This document shows, piece by piece, positions 18,478 through 27,883 of a DNA stretch of 53,741 bases. Both the position numbers and the translations under genes were made by a program. The stretch lies in contig CANGZW010000012.1 of the NCBI GenBank assembly GCA_947458405.1, forward strand, positions 1-53,741, written 5' to 3'. Origin of the DNA: Leptospiraceae bacterium (GTDB lineage: Bacteria > Spirochaetota > Leptospiria > Leptospirales > Leptospiraceae). Under the pieces are notes generated by a model that had not been told where the DNA came from, searched no databases, and was given only the letters and a program-made list of their open reading frames with translations. Numbering within the stretch: position 1 is the first letter of the stretch; each line of letters opens with the position of its first letter.

Positions 18478-20517
18478 TTAAAACCTATTTGTATACTCAA
18501 AAATATACTGTAACTCAGGCGTAGGACGTGCCAAAAAATTTCCAGGGTAAAGACTAGCATTAGCTTTTATCTGAATCCTCTCATTTTCTCCCAAATCCAA
18601 TAATTTGATGGAATTGGGATTATTTTTTCCTATTATATTTTTTTCATCGGAATAAGTAAACGCATCAAGAAGACTTACCATATAAAATAATGAAAAAATT
18701 CCAAGGGAGTTATTAAATTCACCCGCGGATCTCGTGTAGTCAGAGTACAATTGATTAATTTTTAATGTATCATTGAGTGCTATAAGATTTCCCCCTGTAG
18801 AATTTAGATACAAATAATAAGAGGTGGGTGTTCTTTCAAAAGAAGAATATTGATTATAAGAAATGTACGACTTATTTCCAGAGTACATGACATACCAAAA
18901 AGATGCCCATCCTCCGTAGTACAAAAATTTAGATTTTAGTTCTCCGGGTTCCACATAGATATGACCGTTTCCTGGAAAGTAAAGAGATTTATCCATTCTA
19001 ATCTGATTCATTGAGTCAGTGGAAAAAGCATCGTCTTTGTGAAAAAATCTTCCAATTCTACTTTCTCGATCTTTGTTTTCATTGAGAAGGCTAACCAAAC
19101 GATTATAGGAATCGATAACTTCTGGAGTAGCAAAATCGGACTTTTTTAAAATATTTTCAGCATTTTCTAGATATTCTTCAATTTTATTCTCTGCTTGGAA
19201 TCTAGCAAATAATGAAAACTCTTTTTTCTTAAGAGAATATTCTAAATATTCTCTTTCGGCTAGATCGCAATACGATTTCACCCTCCCTGCAACAAATGAT
19301 TTTCCCGTCGTTTCAGTGGCTTTGATTTTCTTTTCTATCTTTGTTCTATATAAATTATAGCCTTCCCCGTTTCTATTCTGCAGAGAAGAAAAAATATCCT
19401 TATATTCTCTATATGCCTCTGTGAAAAAAAAGTTATCATACTGTTTATCAGCTTTTTTTTCTTGTATTTCAAATATCTTTAATACTAAGGTTTCAATCCT
19501 TTTATTTAATGCTGAAGATATTTCTTTTTGTTTATCGGGGCTCAATCTATTCAAAGAATTTGCGATTTTTTCATATTTTTTAGTATATTCTTTTAGTAAT
19601 TCGGGTGTATCTTTAGATCGAGTTGAAAATTCAGAGTCAATCTTTGTGATTTCACTTTGAAATACATTGTAGAAAGATTGATTTCGTCTAGATAGTACTC
19701 CTTCTTCATATACTTTAATTAATCTTCTAGTTTCAAGTGTGAGAGATTCTTGAATTCCTTCAATAATAGATTGATATAGATCACTTGCCAATTGGTACTT
19801 CTTCTCTTTGAAAGCTCTGTCACCTTCTTCTAATTTTGATTTTAAGGAGGCGATGATTAAATCACCCCGTGTATCATTTGATCGAAATTCATAAATATTT
19901 ATATCAATTCCATCTATGGATTTAATACGGATACTTCCAAAATCTATTTTTTCTTCTTTAAATTCTGGAGGAGCATTGGCGGTATTTATTTTATAATTTG
20001 GTTCTAATAAGGATCTTGTGATTTCTTCCACAAAGTATTCCATTTGGTTTTGGGTGTAGGTCACTTCTTTAACATCAACCATACCTTTCCCAGAGGAGAG
20101 ATCAATTAATCGTAGAGTTAAAATATATTTTCCATTGGAAAACTGAAGGGAGCCGGATAGTTTTTGATCGGGACTTAAGCTATCTTCTATCATTTTATAA
20201 CATTTTTCAGTATCACATCCTATCTGTTGTTGTTTCTTTAATTGATTTAAATACCCGATAATGATTACATCATCTATAAAAGAATGTGTTTTTTTAAAAT
20301 GTTTGTAAAGGTTGAGAGAAATTTGATTTCTCACCCTATTTTTAATATCAGGTGTCACTCCATTTGACTCATAGAGTGCTTCTAAATATATCTTTTTTAA
20401 CCCTGAGCTTTGTCCTGTAATAGAAAATGTATAAAAAAACAAAATAAAACTAAATATAATTTTAAATATATTACAAGTATGAGTTATTTGCGTCTTATAT
20501 TTATGTGATTTTAGCAT
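18478..20517 (-). CDS. Secreted CX4C/TPR-like protein with C-terminal membrane segment (paralogue 3)
   Basis: 679 aa. A basic n-region precedes a hydrophobic signal segment ending SITGQ. C101-x4-C106 is followed by QKLSGSLQFSNGKYILTLRLID, the clearest TolB/CsgG-like strand pattern of the four paralogues. The TPR-like centre reads GDRAFKEKKYQLASDLY. The C-terminal half carries YFPGNGHIYVEPGELKSKFLYYGG and hydrophobic stretches. It is first in the operon with paralogue 2 and the Kelch lipoprotein. Possible envelope-assembly or sensing role; this is inference only. Confidence 0.75.
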   Translation of the reverse strand: MLKSHKYKTQITHTCNIFKIIFSFILFFYTFSITGQSSGLKKIYLEALYESNGVTPDIKNRVRNQISLNLYKHFKKTHSFIDDVIIIGYLNQLKKQQQIGCDTEKCYKMIEDSLSPDQKLSGSLQFSNGKYILTLRLIDLSSGKGMVDVKEVTYTQNQMEYFVEEITRSLLEPNYKINTANAPPEFKEEKIDFGSIRIKSIDGIDINIYEFRSNDTRGDLIIASLKSKLEEGDRAFKEKKYQLASDLYQSIIEGIQESLTLETRRLIKVYEEGVLSRRNQSFYNVFQSEITKIDSEFSTRSKDTPELLKEYTKKYEKIANSLNRLSPDKQKEISSALNKRIETLVLKIFEIQEKKADKQYDNFFFTEAYREYKDIFSSLQNRNGEGYNLYRTKIEKKIKATETTGKSFVAGRVKSYCDLAEREYLEYSLKKKEFSLFARFQAENKIEEYLENAENILKKSDFATPEVIDSYNRLVSLLNENKDRESRIGRFFHKDDAFSTDSMNQIRMDKSLYFPGNGHIYVEPGELKSKFLYYGGWASFWYVMYSGNKSYISYNQYSSFERTPTSYYLYLNSTGGNLIALNDTLKINQLYSDYTRSAGEFNNSLGIFSLFYMVSLLDAFTYSDEKNIIGKNNPNSIKLLDLGENERIQIKANASLYPGNFLARPTPELQYIFEYTNRF

Positions 20518-20937
20518 AAAAATTAACCTATAAATTGGTTACTTTTCCTTTTCTTATTAGACCGATTCTTATTTGCATAAATAAAAAATATGCCATAGAA
20601 ATTATTCAATCTTTTTCGATCCATAGGGTATGTTCGGTTTCTAAAAATTCTTTTTTGATTATAGATTGAAAATACAGTTCTATGATTTCACGATTGCTTT
20701 TATTCCCTTGCATAAATCCTTTTTTCCTATCTACTTAACAAGGTTTCCTATTTTCTTTGAAAAGTAAAAGATAAAATATTTATTTTTTTGAATGGAATTA
20801 AACTGATTTCGAATTTTTTTTGGATAATTTAGTGGTTTTCATTTATTTTCATTCGGGAAATTTGATTTACGGGAATACAAAAAGTATATTGGAATCGAGA
20901 TACTAAAAACTAACTAAAAAATAAGGAGTTATATCTG
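20518..20937. promoter_or_regulatory. Divergent AT-rich intergenic region
   Basis: 420 bp between the CX4C operon (minus) and a lipoprotein gene (plus). It must contain both promoters, but I see no strong inverted repeat, RNA gene or credible ORF. The plus-strand gene has AAGGAG eight bases before its ATG. Confidence 0.4.
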
Positions 20938-21456
20938 ATGGTTAAGAGAATCAAAGTGATAAACAAAAAAAATTATGGAATGGTAATTTATAATTTATTG
21001 ATAATTATAAGTTTATTGATAAATATAAATTGTAATAAAGATCCAATCCAAGCAGATTTATTGGACTATATCAATAAAGATCTGAAAGAACTAGCAGAAT
21101 TAGAATCAGCCGCTGTTGATGCCTATGGTGGTAGTACTGGTGATAATTATACAAGTGATGAAGAATTATACCAAACTCTAAACACAACAGTTATTCCAAA
21201 GTATAAAGAATTTAATTCTAGACTAGAAAAAGTAAGTATTGCTACCTCCGAGGTAAAAGACGTTCATGAAAAATATATTTCAGCCTCGAATAAACAATAC
21301 CAAGCATTTTTAAAATTGCAAATAGCTATAGAAAAACAGGATAAAAATCTAGTTCTTGAATCGAATGCTCTTCTTGATTCAGCAAGAAAAGATCTAAGAG
21401 ACTGGAAATTTGAGCTTAACGAACTTTGCAAAAGTCATGATGTTACTTTCAATTGA
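20938..21456 (+). CDS. Small helical lipoprotein, unknown function
   Basis: 172 aa. After a basic n-region and hydrophobic stretch there is a lipobox (ININC), then about 130 residues of predicted alpha-helix rich in Glu, Lys and Ser, consistent with a helical bundle. I do not recognise a family. The start is supported by a strong Shine-Dalgarno sequence. A hairpin 50 bases downstream probably ends the transcript. Confidence 0.65.
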   Translation: MVKRIKVINKKNYGMVIYNLLIIISLLININCNKDPIQADLLDYINKDLKELAELESAAVDAYGGSTGDNYTSDEELYQTLNTTVIPKYKEFNSRLEKVSIATSEVKDVHEKYISASNKQYQAFLKLQIAIEKQDKNLVLESNALLDSARKDLRDWKFELNELCKSHDVTFN

Positions 21457-21506
21457 GAACTAAGGATAAATTTAAAAATTTCGTTCAAAATGTATATTAA
21501 TAGAGA

Positions 21507-21549
21507 CTCTCTATCTCATATCTTCATAAAATGGGATGGAGAGAGGGGT
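21507..21549 (-). repeat. Third copy of the CTCTCTCC hairpin element (inverted orientation)
   Basis: Read on the minus strand it begins ACCCCTCTCTCCAT and continues close to the hairpin core at 39737-39783. It folds as a 6-bp plus 7-bp stem (CTCTCT and ATCTCAT against ATGGGAT and AGAGAG, one G-U pair, GG bulge). The flanking parts of the 156-bp element are not evident. It may also serve as terminator for the lipoprotein gene. Confidence 0.55.
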
Positions 21550-21557
21550 TTATATGA

Positions 21558-21725
21558 TTATATATCTTACTACAAGATTGTTGGGGTGAAGCACAAAAAT
21601 CTTCAAATAAAAAAATGCTTACTTTAGGAGCACAATTCGATGTATCCGTACTACAATTATTAATTTATTATCTCATGCTAGCCGTTTATATCTCTTTAGA
21701 ATTATACGTAGTACAAAATTATTAA
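21558..21725 (+). other. Possible small ORF or gene remnant
   Basis: After a TGA at 21555 one frame stays open for 55 codons to TAA at 21723; its only ATG is at 21615 (36 codons). The reading has varied, protein-like residues (CWGEAQKSS near its start). There is no good ribosome site and I recognise no family. It may be the tail of a decayed gene. The rest of the 398-bp gap 21457-21854 shows only the hairpin at 21507. Confidence 0.2.
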
Positions 21726-21854
21726 AAATTTAAATCCATCAAAGATTGAAAAATAATTTCAATCTTTACTTTATCGTACTATACTTTAAAGGATAAATAA
21801 ATTATCTTGTAAAAAAAACTTTGTTAGGTTGAGATTCTTTTTTGGGGGATTAGG

Positions 21855-22343
21855 ATGTTTCATAAAATATTTGTCATTTTCTTGCTATTTCTATTTTCAA
21901 TGGAGTCTTCTGCAGAATATTTTCAAAATGAAATTGCGGGGATAGCCATAAATTTACCTCCTTTCTGGAAAACCAAAGTGAGTAAAAACCTTATTGAATC
22001 ATCCTCTAAGGACAATCAAGTCATTTTACGTATGACATCCACAAATGCTAAAACACAAGAATTGCGTGTAAAAAACGCACTACAAAAAATTGATGACATT
22101 CTTAATGATGTGGAATATGCCACTCCTCCTAAGGGCAGTACCCGCTCTCTCAATGGATTGCAAGTTACCTATGTAGAAGGAAAAGGGATACACAAAAAGA
22201 CTAAGCAATCCTCCCAATGGTCGGTTGCCACTGCTACCAACAAAGAAACAGTTATTATTACAATTATCGCTACGGAAAAAGGAAATACAAAGCACGGGGA
22301 AATAATTTCTAGGATTGTACAGTCACTCACTAAGACAGAATAA
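21855..22343 (+). CDS. Secreted protein, PsbP/DUF1795-like
   Basis: 162 aa with a signal peptide (hydrophobic core ending SSAE). The mature part starts with a beta pattern GIAINLPPFWK and continues with alternating strands and one helix, similar to small PsbP/DUF1795-type periplasmic proteins. The later segment LNGLQVTYVEGKG followed by a VIITIIATE strand supports this fold. No catalytic residues are apparent. It ends 4 bp from a convergent gene. Confidence 0.6.
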   Translation: MFHKIFVIFLLFLFSMESSAEYFQNEIAGIAINLPPFWKTKVSKNLIESSSKDNQVILRMTSTNAKTQELRVKNALQKIDDILNDVEYATPPKGSTRSLNGLQVTYVEGKGIHKKTKQSSQWSVATATNKETVIITIIATEKGNTKHGEIISRIVQSLTKTE

Positions 22344-22347
22344 GATT

Positions 22348-22881
22348 TTAATCCAAGGATAGCATTTCATACTGTGTTTGCATATCTTCTCCCTCTGTCT
22401 TTAAATCGGGTTTAAAATAAAATTTGGTTGAGCAGGCTGGGCAGGCATGATTTCCAATCGAGCGAATTCTTAATTTTACCGAGCAGGCTGGACAATAGAC
22501 GTAAAAATTTTCTCCCTTGCGGAAATATTCAGAAACTCTCGGATAGGGACTTTCTTTTTTCGAGTCATTTGCCATCGATTTTTCATAAAAGTTACGGGCA
22601 CCTTCAAGATCAGAGAACCAGCGAACATTTAGGTTGCCAATCCAGGGTAAATTGCCTTTTATATCATCTATCATTCCAGAAAAGCCGATTTTTAGATAAG
22701 GAGAGGGATTATGGAATATTTCTTGGAATCTTTGGTGGCAATTTTCAGAAAAATGGGAAACTCCCTTAAAATTTATAATTATAGTGTGGGGAGATGCCTC
22801 CCGTTCTAATAAAACATGCTCTAGGGATTTCAAAAGAGAGGAGTCCATGTCTCCAGATAAGTGAATAAGCAGGTATTTCAT
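22348..22881 (-). CDS. STAS-like domain protein with C-terminal zinc ribbon
   Basis: 177 aa. Residues 1-105 alternate strands and helices like a STAS/anti-anti-sigma domain (LLIHLSGDMDSSLL, then HTIIINFKGVSHFSE). Residues ~125-160 hold two CPAC knuckles 20 residues apart, a rubredoxin-type zinc ribbon. This suggests a cytoplasmic regulatory or scaffold role. No kinase or sigma partner is adjacent. Confidence 0.65.
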   Translation of the reverse strand: MKYLLIHLSGDMDSSLLKSLEHVLLEREASPHTIIINFKGVSHFSENCHQRFQEIFHNPSPYLKIGFSGMIDDIKGNLPWIGNLNVRWFSDLEGARNFYEKSMANDSKKESPYPRVSEYFRKGENFYVYCPACSVKLRIRSIGNHACPACSTKFYFKPDLKTEGEDMQTQYEMLSLD

Positions 22882-23011
22882 AGAGATTTTATAATGAGAT
22901 TTGAACAGTCAAAGAAATATAGTTAATAAGTATTTACGAATACCAATACAAATAAATTATGTTCCTAAGAGTGCAAGAAGAAAATTTTAGTAAAAACAAT
23001 GACGATCTACA

Positions 23012-24904
23012 ATGAGAATGAATTTTTGGAATAAAAGATACCTAGTATTTCCTATAGACATCATTTTGATGATGACCTCCTATTTTCTAGCCCATTTGAT
23101 TCGCTACGAGGACATTCGGCTTTTTTATATCCCCGAGCAGTTTTTTGTTACTATGTCGATCGTAGTGATTTCCAGGTCTATTGTGTTTTTGTTCTCCGGT
23201 ATTTATAAGTCATTATGGGCGTATGCTTCCCTGCATGATTTGGTAGAGATTATTAAATTTACTCTAATTTCATCCCTAGTATCCACAGTTGCCGTTTTAT
23301 TTTATAATCGGTTTGAGTCCCAGTCCCGTATGGTTCCCGTTCTCGATGGCTTGATACTTTTGGGATTTTTGTGTATCAGAAGTCTTTCCTGGAGACTTTT
23401 GAGGGAAAATCTTAAAACGGGGAGCTTTCATGGAAAAAATACCCTTCTCATTGGAGCGGATAAACTTGCTGTTTCTCTTCTCACAGATTTACGTCAACAC
23501 AAAGAATTAGGTCTTCGCCCCATTGGAATTTTGGATGATGAAGTCGCCAAACATGGCGGAGAAATCCAAAGACTTCCTATTCTAGGAGGAATTGAATCCC
23601 TTCCGGATTGGATTATTCTGAAAAAAATTGAGTGTGTCATCATTGCCAAAGCAGGACTTTCCCCTAAAAATATAAGCAGTATCCGATCAATATGCAGTGA
23701 ATACAAAATTGACCTTAGAATTCTTCCCTCAGTTACTGATATTTTCACTGAGTCTTCGCCCGAGAAACATTCTCTATTGAGAGAAATTCGTGTGGAGGAT
23801 TTGTTGGGCAGAGATACTGTTACTCTCGATATAGATCCAATTAGAGAATATCTTGCGGGACATGTGATACTTGTATCCGGTGCGGGTGGTTCTATTGGGA
23901 GTGAAATATCCCGCCAAGTATCACAGTTTAAACCTTCCTTACTCGTTTTATTTGATACAGCAGAAACACCTCTCTATGAAATTGATTATGAACTTCGTAA
24001 AAAGTATCCAAATTTAAATTTACAATCAATAGTGGGAGATGTAAAAAATCTATCCCGATTGAGTTATATTTTTCAAACTTTTAAGCCTGGAGTTGTATTT
24101 CATTGTGCGGCATACAAGCATGTTCCTCTGATGGAATTAAATCCTTCAGAAGCAGTTCTCAATAATATACTAGGTACAAAAAATATTGCAGATATTTCCA
24201 AAATATCTGGAGTGGAAAAATTTGTACTTATTTCTACAGATAAAGCAGTTAACCCTGTCAATATTATGGGAGCCTCTAAGCGAATCGCTGAATTATATCT
24301 ACAATCGATATCTTTAAATTCCAAAACAAGATTTCTTATGGTTCGATTTGGAAATGTGTTGGGTTCCAATGGAAGTGTAATACCAAGATTTCAGAGCCAA
24401 ATACAAAAAGGGGGACCCATCACTGTCACACATCCAGATGTAGTACGTTATTTCATGACAATTCCTGAGGCGTCTCAATTAGTACTACAGGCGGGAAGTA
24501 TGGGTGAAGAAGGGGAAATTTTTATTTTAGATATGGGTGAGCCTATAAAAATATTAGAGTTGGCAGAGGAAATGATACGCCTTTCTGGACTCAAACCCTA
24601 TCAGGATATTGATATACAATTTACGGGCTTGCGTCCTGGAGAGAAATTATATGAAGAGCTCCTTTTGGATTTAGAGGGTTTAAAAGCCACACATCACCCG
24701 AAAATTCGAATCGCCGCAGTGACCGGTATCCAAAATCATTTAGTATTCTTAAATAAGCTCAATCAACTATTCAGTCTGGCAAATGCAAATAAAAACGAAG
24801 AAATCTATCAACTTTTCAAAGAAATTATTCCGGAATACATCGTGCATAAAGACTATATAGAAGACACAAAATCCTCACGAGTAGGTAATAAAGATGGAAG
24901 ATGA
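23012..24904 (+). CDS. Membrane-anchored nucleotide-sugar 4,6-dehydratase (WbpM/PglF type)
   Basis: 630 aa. Four N-terminal transmembrane helices are followed by a CoA-binding-like domain (GKNTLLIGADKLA) and an extended-SDR catalytic domain with the NAD motif GAGGSIGSEISRQ. The active-site stretch STDKAVNPVNIMGASKR has Met where most SDRs have Tyr, as in WbpM/FlaA1-type long dehydratases. It would convert UDP-GlcNAc to the 4-keto-6-deoxy sugar for surface glycans. First gene of a long plus-strand run; its end overlaps the next gene by 11 bp. Confidence 0.9.
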   Translation: MRMNFWNKRYLVFPIDIILMMTSYFLAHLIRYEDIRLFYIPEQFFVTMSIVVISRSIVFLFSGIYKSLWAYASLHDLVEIIKFTLISSLVSTVAVLFYNRFESQSRMVPVLDGLILLGFLCIRSLSWRLLRENLKTGSFHGKNTLLIGADKLAVSLLTDLRQHKELGLRPIGILDDEVAKHGGEIQRLPILGGIESLPDWIILKKIECVIIAKAGLSPKNISSIRSICSEYKIDLRILPSVTDIFTESSPEKHSLLREIRVEDLLGRDTVTLDIDPIREYLAGHVILVSGAGGSIGSEISRQVSQFKPSLLVLFDTAETPLYEIDYELRKKYPNLNLQSIVGDVKNLSRLSYIFQTFKPGVVFHCAAYKHVPLMELNPSEAVLNNILGTKNIADISKISGVEKFVLISTDKAVNPVNIMGASKRIAELYLQSISLNSKTRFLMVRFGNVLGSNGSVIPRFQSQIQKGGPITVTHPDVVRYFMTIPEASQLVLQAGSMGEEGEIFILDMGEPIKILELAEEMIRLSGLKPYQDIDIQFTGLRPGEKLYEELLLDLEGLKATHHPKIRIAAVTGIQNHLVFLNKLNQLFSLANANKNEEIYQLFKEIIPEYIVHKDYIEDTKSSRVGNKDGR

Positions 24905-25349
24905 TACACTTACACCGGAAGAGATTAAATCCTTACGAAAGTTTAAAGCAAGTCTTTTTGATCTTTATTGGGATAATTTCGGATTTTTTTATATACATGT
25001 AGTACCACATCCCGAATTACAAATGGGAAACAGGGGTCTTTTGGGAAAGGAAAAAGAAGCTGGTGTAGTACTTGCTATTGGACCAACTGCATGCAGGGAG
25101 ATTGCTTCAGAAGAAGATAGTTTATATGCTGAACTTCAGTTTGGCTTAAAGTGGGAAAAACTCTTAATTCCCTGGGATAGTATTTTTAGAATATTTGATA
25201 AGACTCAGAACTCACTCACTCAACTTCGGACAATCAAAGATCTTCCGGATATGTCCAATATAAAAATTGGAAATAAGCCTAAAAATAAATCTGCTAAAAA
25301 AGTATCTGACTCAAATGTTATAGAAATAGATTTTTCAAAAAAGAAATAG
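24894..25349 (+). CDS. SspB-like ClpXP adaptor candidate
   Basis: 151 aa, cytoplasmic. The core resembles SspB/PF04386: a strand HVVPHPELQM, then VVLAIGPTACR, then a region ending LLIPWDSIFRIFDKTQN, which parallels the SspB segment preceding its disordered tail. The last 40 residues are Lys-rich and end with a short hydrophobic/basic motif (VIEIDFSKKK), where SspB carries its ClpX-binding tail. SspB hands ssrA-tagged proteins to ClpXP. The fold assignment is by pattern only. Confidence 0.5.
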   Translation: MEDDTLTPEEIKSLRKFKASLFDLYWDNFGFFYIHVVPHPELQMGNRGLLGKEKEAGVVLAIGPTACREIASEEDSLYAELQFGLKWEKLLIPWDSIFRIFDKTQNSLTQLRTIKDLPDMSNIKIGNKPKNKSAKKVSDSNVIEIDFSKKK

Positions 25350-25357
25350 AGGAATGT

Positions 25358-26965
25358 ATGACAAAATCTAATTGGTTTGTTAGGGGTGATATAGACGGGT
25401 TCTTTGGGCTTTTATTGGACAATCTCATTCAGTTATTGGTTTTGATTGGACTGTGTATAGGAGTTTGCGGTTTTCCTCCTCTCTTTGTATTTGGAACTGT
25501 GCTGCCCGGAGCAACTATTTCTCTCTTATTTGGAAATCTTTTTTATGCATTTCAAGCAAGAAAACTTGCCTTAAAAGAAAACAGAGATGATGTTACCGCT
25601 CTTCCCTATGGAATCAATACTGTATCTCTTTTTGCTTTTATATTTTTCGTAATACTTCCTGTTTACATAAAAACGGGAGACTATAAATTTGCATGGAAAG
25701 TAGGGTTAGTTGCCTGTTTTCTTTCCGGATTGATTGAATTTTTTGGATCATTCGTAGCTGAGTGGGTTCGAAAAATAACCCCCCGGGCGGCTCTCTTATC
25801 TGCCCTTGCGGGAATTGCCATTACATTTATCTCCATGGATTTTATTATCCGAACTTATCACAATCCATTTGTTGCCTTTATTCCGCTTGGCATTATACTA
25901 TTGCAATACTTCGGAAAAGTACGGTATCCATTCAATATTCCAGCAGGATTGCTTTGTGTGATACTTGGCTCGGGTATTGCATGGATATCTGATATCTGGT
26001 CTCCCACACCTATGATGAGTGGCAAAGCAGTCACTGAATCCATTTCGGGTTTGGGGTTTTACCTTCCCTCACTCACTATCTCAGAAATTTTCTCTGTGCT
26101 CTCTGAAGAAAGTATCAAGGAATATGCCTCTATCATAATTCCCATGGGATTTATGAATGTTTTGGGTTCTTTACAGAATATAGAATCGGCAGAAGCGGCC
26201 GGTGACTCTTATAATACCAGAGATTCTCTTTTAGCGAATGGGGCAGGAACCATTCTGGGTTCTTTTTTAGGCTCTCCCTTTCCCACAACCATTTATATTG
26301 GTCATCCAGCTTGGAAGGCAATGGGAGCTAGAGCGGGATATTCTATCCTGAACGGGGCATTTATGACAGTCGTTGGTCTTTTGGGGCTCATGAGTCTCGT
26401 GAGTGCACTGGTTCCCATAGAAGCGGGTATGTCGATTCTCCTCTGGATAGGAATCATTATTGGGGCGCAGGCATTTGAAACCACTCCCATTAAGCATGCT
26501 CCTGCCATTATTTTTGGGTTGTTTCCCGCCCTAGCTGGTTGGGGGGCTCTTATGGTTCAGAGTGTATTTAACTTTGCCAATGGAAAATTAGCCGAAATAA
26601 TGCAAAAAGAAAATCTTACAGGATACTCTATATCTATGTCAGACATTCCACCTGATTTAGCTTTTTTACCATATACACTTTCAGGATTATTGGCTTTATC
26701 TCAGGGTTTTTTACTTACTTCTATGGTTTGGTCTGCCATCTGTGTATATATCCTAGAACAGGATTTTCGAAAAGCATCCTATTGGTGTATCTCAGCCAGT
26801 ATATTATCTGCTTTGGGCTTGATACATGGGTATTCTCTGTCAGGAAATATAATCTTGAATAACTATTCCTTTCCTTCAGCACCTAATTTTGTGTATAGTT
26901 ATTTAGCACTAGGTGGTTTATTTTTCCTTTCCTCTTACTTAAAAAAAGGGACAGTTTCCAATTAA
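25358..26965 (+). CDS. NCS2-like (xanthine/uracil) permease
   Basis: 535 aa with about 14 hydrophobic segments. Features shared with the nucleobase-cation symporter-2 superfamily are the early DNLIQLLVLIG and TALPYGINTVSLFAF segments, the LNVLG-like NIESAEAAGDSYN acidic region and the following GAGTILGSFLGSPFPTT. Purine, uracil or a related compound is the likely substrate, but the group is divergent from characterised carriers. AGAGGAA precedes ATG 25358. Confidence 0.7.
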   Translation: MTKSNWFVRGDIDGFFGLLLDNLIQLLVLIGLCIGVCGFPPLFVFGTVLPGATISLLFGNLFYAFQARKLALKENRDDVTALPYGINTVSLFAFIFFVILPVYIKTGDYKFAWKVGLVACFLSGLIEFFGSFVAEWVRKITPRAALLSALAGIAITFISMDFIIRTYHNPFVAFIPLGIILLQYFGKVRYPFNIPAGLLCVILGSGIAWISDIWSPTPMMSGKAVTESISGLGFYLPSLTISEIFSVLSEESIKEYASIIIPMGFMNVLGSLQNIESAEAAGDSYNTRDSLLANGAGTILGSFLGSPFPTTIYIGHPAWKAMGARAGYSILNGAFMTVVGLLGLMSLVSALVPIEAGMSILLWIGIIIGAQAFETTPIKHAPAIIFGLFPALAGWGALMVQSVFNFANGKLAEIMQKENLTGYSISMSDIPPDLAFLPYTLSGLLALSQGFLLTSMVWSAICVYILEQDFRKASYWCISASILSALGLIHGYSLSGNIILNNYSFPSAPNFVYSYLALGGLFFLSSYLKKGTVSN

Positions 26966-26977
26966 GAAAAGAACCTC

Positions 26978-27820
26978 TTGACTGAGCCCATTTACAAAAA
27001 AAATAAAGAATTTTTAGAGCTCCTTGCGGAGTTTAACAAGCCTATACCTAACTTTAAGCAAGTAGATCATATTCTTTCCCTTGTGCCTCCCATAATTTTA
27101 TCGGATGCTATTTTAGACGATATTCATTTTGCTTATACAATTGATTACTATCTAAGATACTCCTCAGAAACGACTGTAAAAAAAATACTCCAGAATGCCT
27201 TTTTTAGTCAGTCTGCTTTAATTGAGTTATTTAGTGTACAAATGAATACGTATCATAAGGCAATTTTGCAAGATAAAAAGCCCGTTGAATTACTTTCTTC
27301 CTATTGGAATTATCTTTCTAGGGCTGAGTATGCTGTTTTATTTAAGAGTGTAATCTCACAATCGAGTGACATTGAAACTATCAAAGATCTACTCCCTAAG
27401 GTTGACATTATACTTTTGCGGATTATGACATCTAGCGGAAGCATGCCGAATGAAAAAATGTTAAATTTCTTTAAAAAAATCGGTGCGGATATTCAAAAGT
27501 TAGCGGCTAAGGATATGAATTTGTATGACTATGCCTATGATTTAGCGAATGATCTCTCCGACACAGAGTTTTTGAAATATCTGGATAATTATACAAATGT
27601 TTTTGTGCAACTTAGGGTGGTCTCCGGTTTTGTAGAGAGTGTGGAAAATCTTGTCAAAGAGTCAGGGAATCCTCCTTCCTATGTAGAATTTATGGAGCTT
27701 TGCTCGACCATTCCTCATGATTCTCTCAGGGCGGCTCTGGAGATTTTTCAAGAAAAAAACTGGCTCAGTTCCAATGAAGCAATCTCAATTTCAACTGCTT
27801 ACTTAAAATCAAACCAATAA
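26978..27820 (+). CDS. Hypothetical cytoplasmic helical protein
   Basis: 280 aa read from TTG 26978; no ATG occurs early in the frame, so a TTG start is the best choice although the ribosome site is weak. The protein is almost entirely helical with no membrane segment or catalytic motif that I recognise. It lies 12 bp after the permease gene and is probably co-transcribed. Confidence 0.6.
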   Translation: MTEPIYKKNKEFLELLAEFNKPIPNFKQVDHILSLVPPIILSDAILDDIHFAYTIDYYLRYSSETTVKKILQNAFFSQSALIELFSVQMNTYHKAILQDKKPVELLSSYWNYLSRAEYAVLFKSVISQSSDIETIKDLLPKVDIILLRIMTSSGSMPNEKMLNFFKKIGADIQKLAAKDMNLYDYAYDLANDLSDTEFLKYLDNYTNVFVQLRVVSGFVESVENLVKESGNPPSYVEFMELCSTIPHDSLRAALEIFQEKNWLSSNEAISISTAYLKSNQ

Positions 27821-27883
27821 ATTATCCTCCATTTCTTTTTTTTAAGTTGTAAAATTAATTAGAACGATATAGTTTAGAAAGCA

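Noticed and set aside
27821-27883. yybP-ykoY manganese riboswitch before the TerC gene
   Set aside because: Only 63 bp are available and the conserved paired loops are absent.
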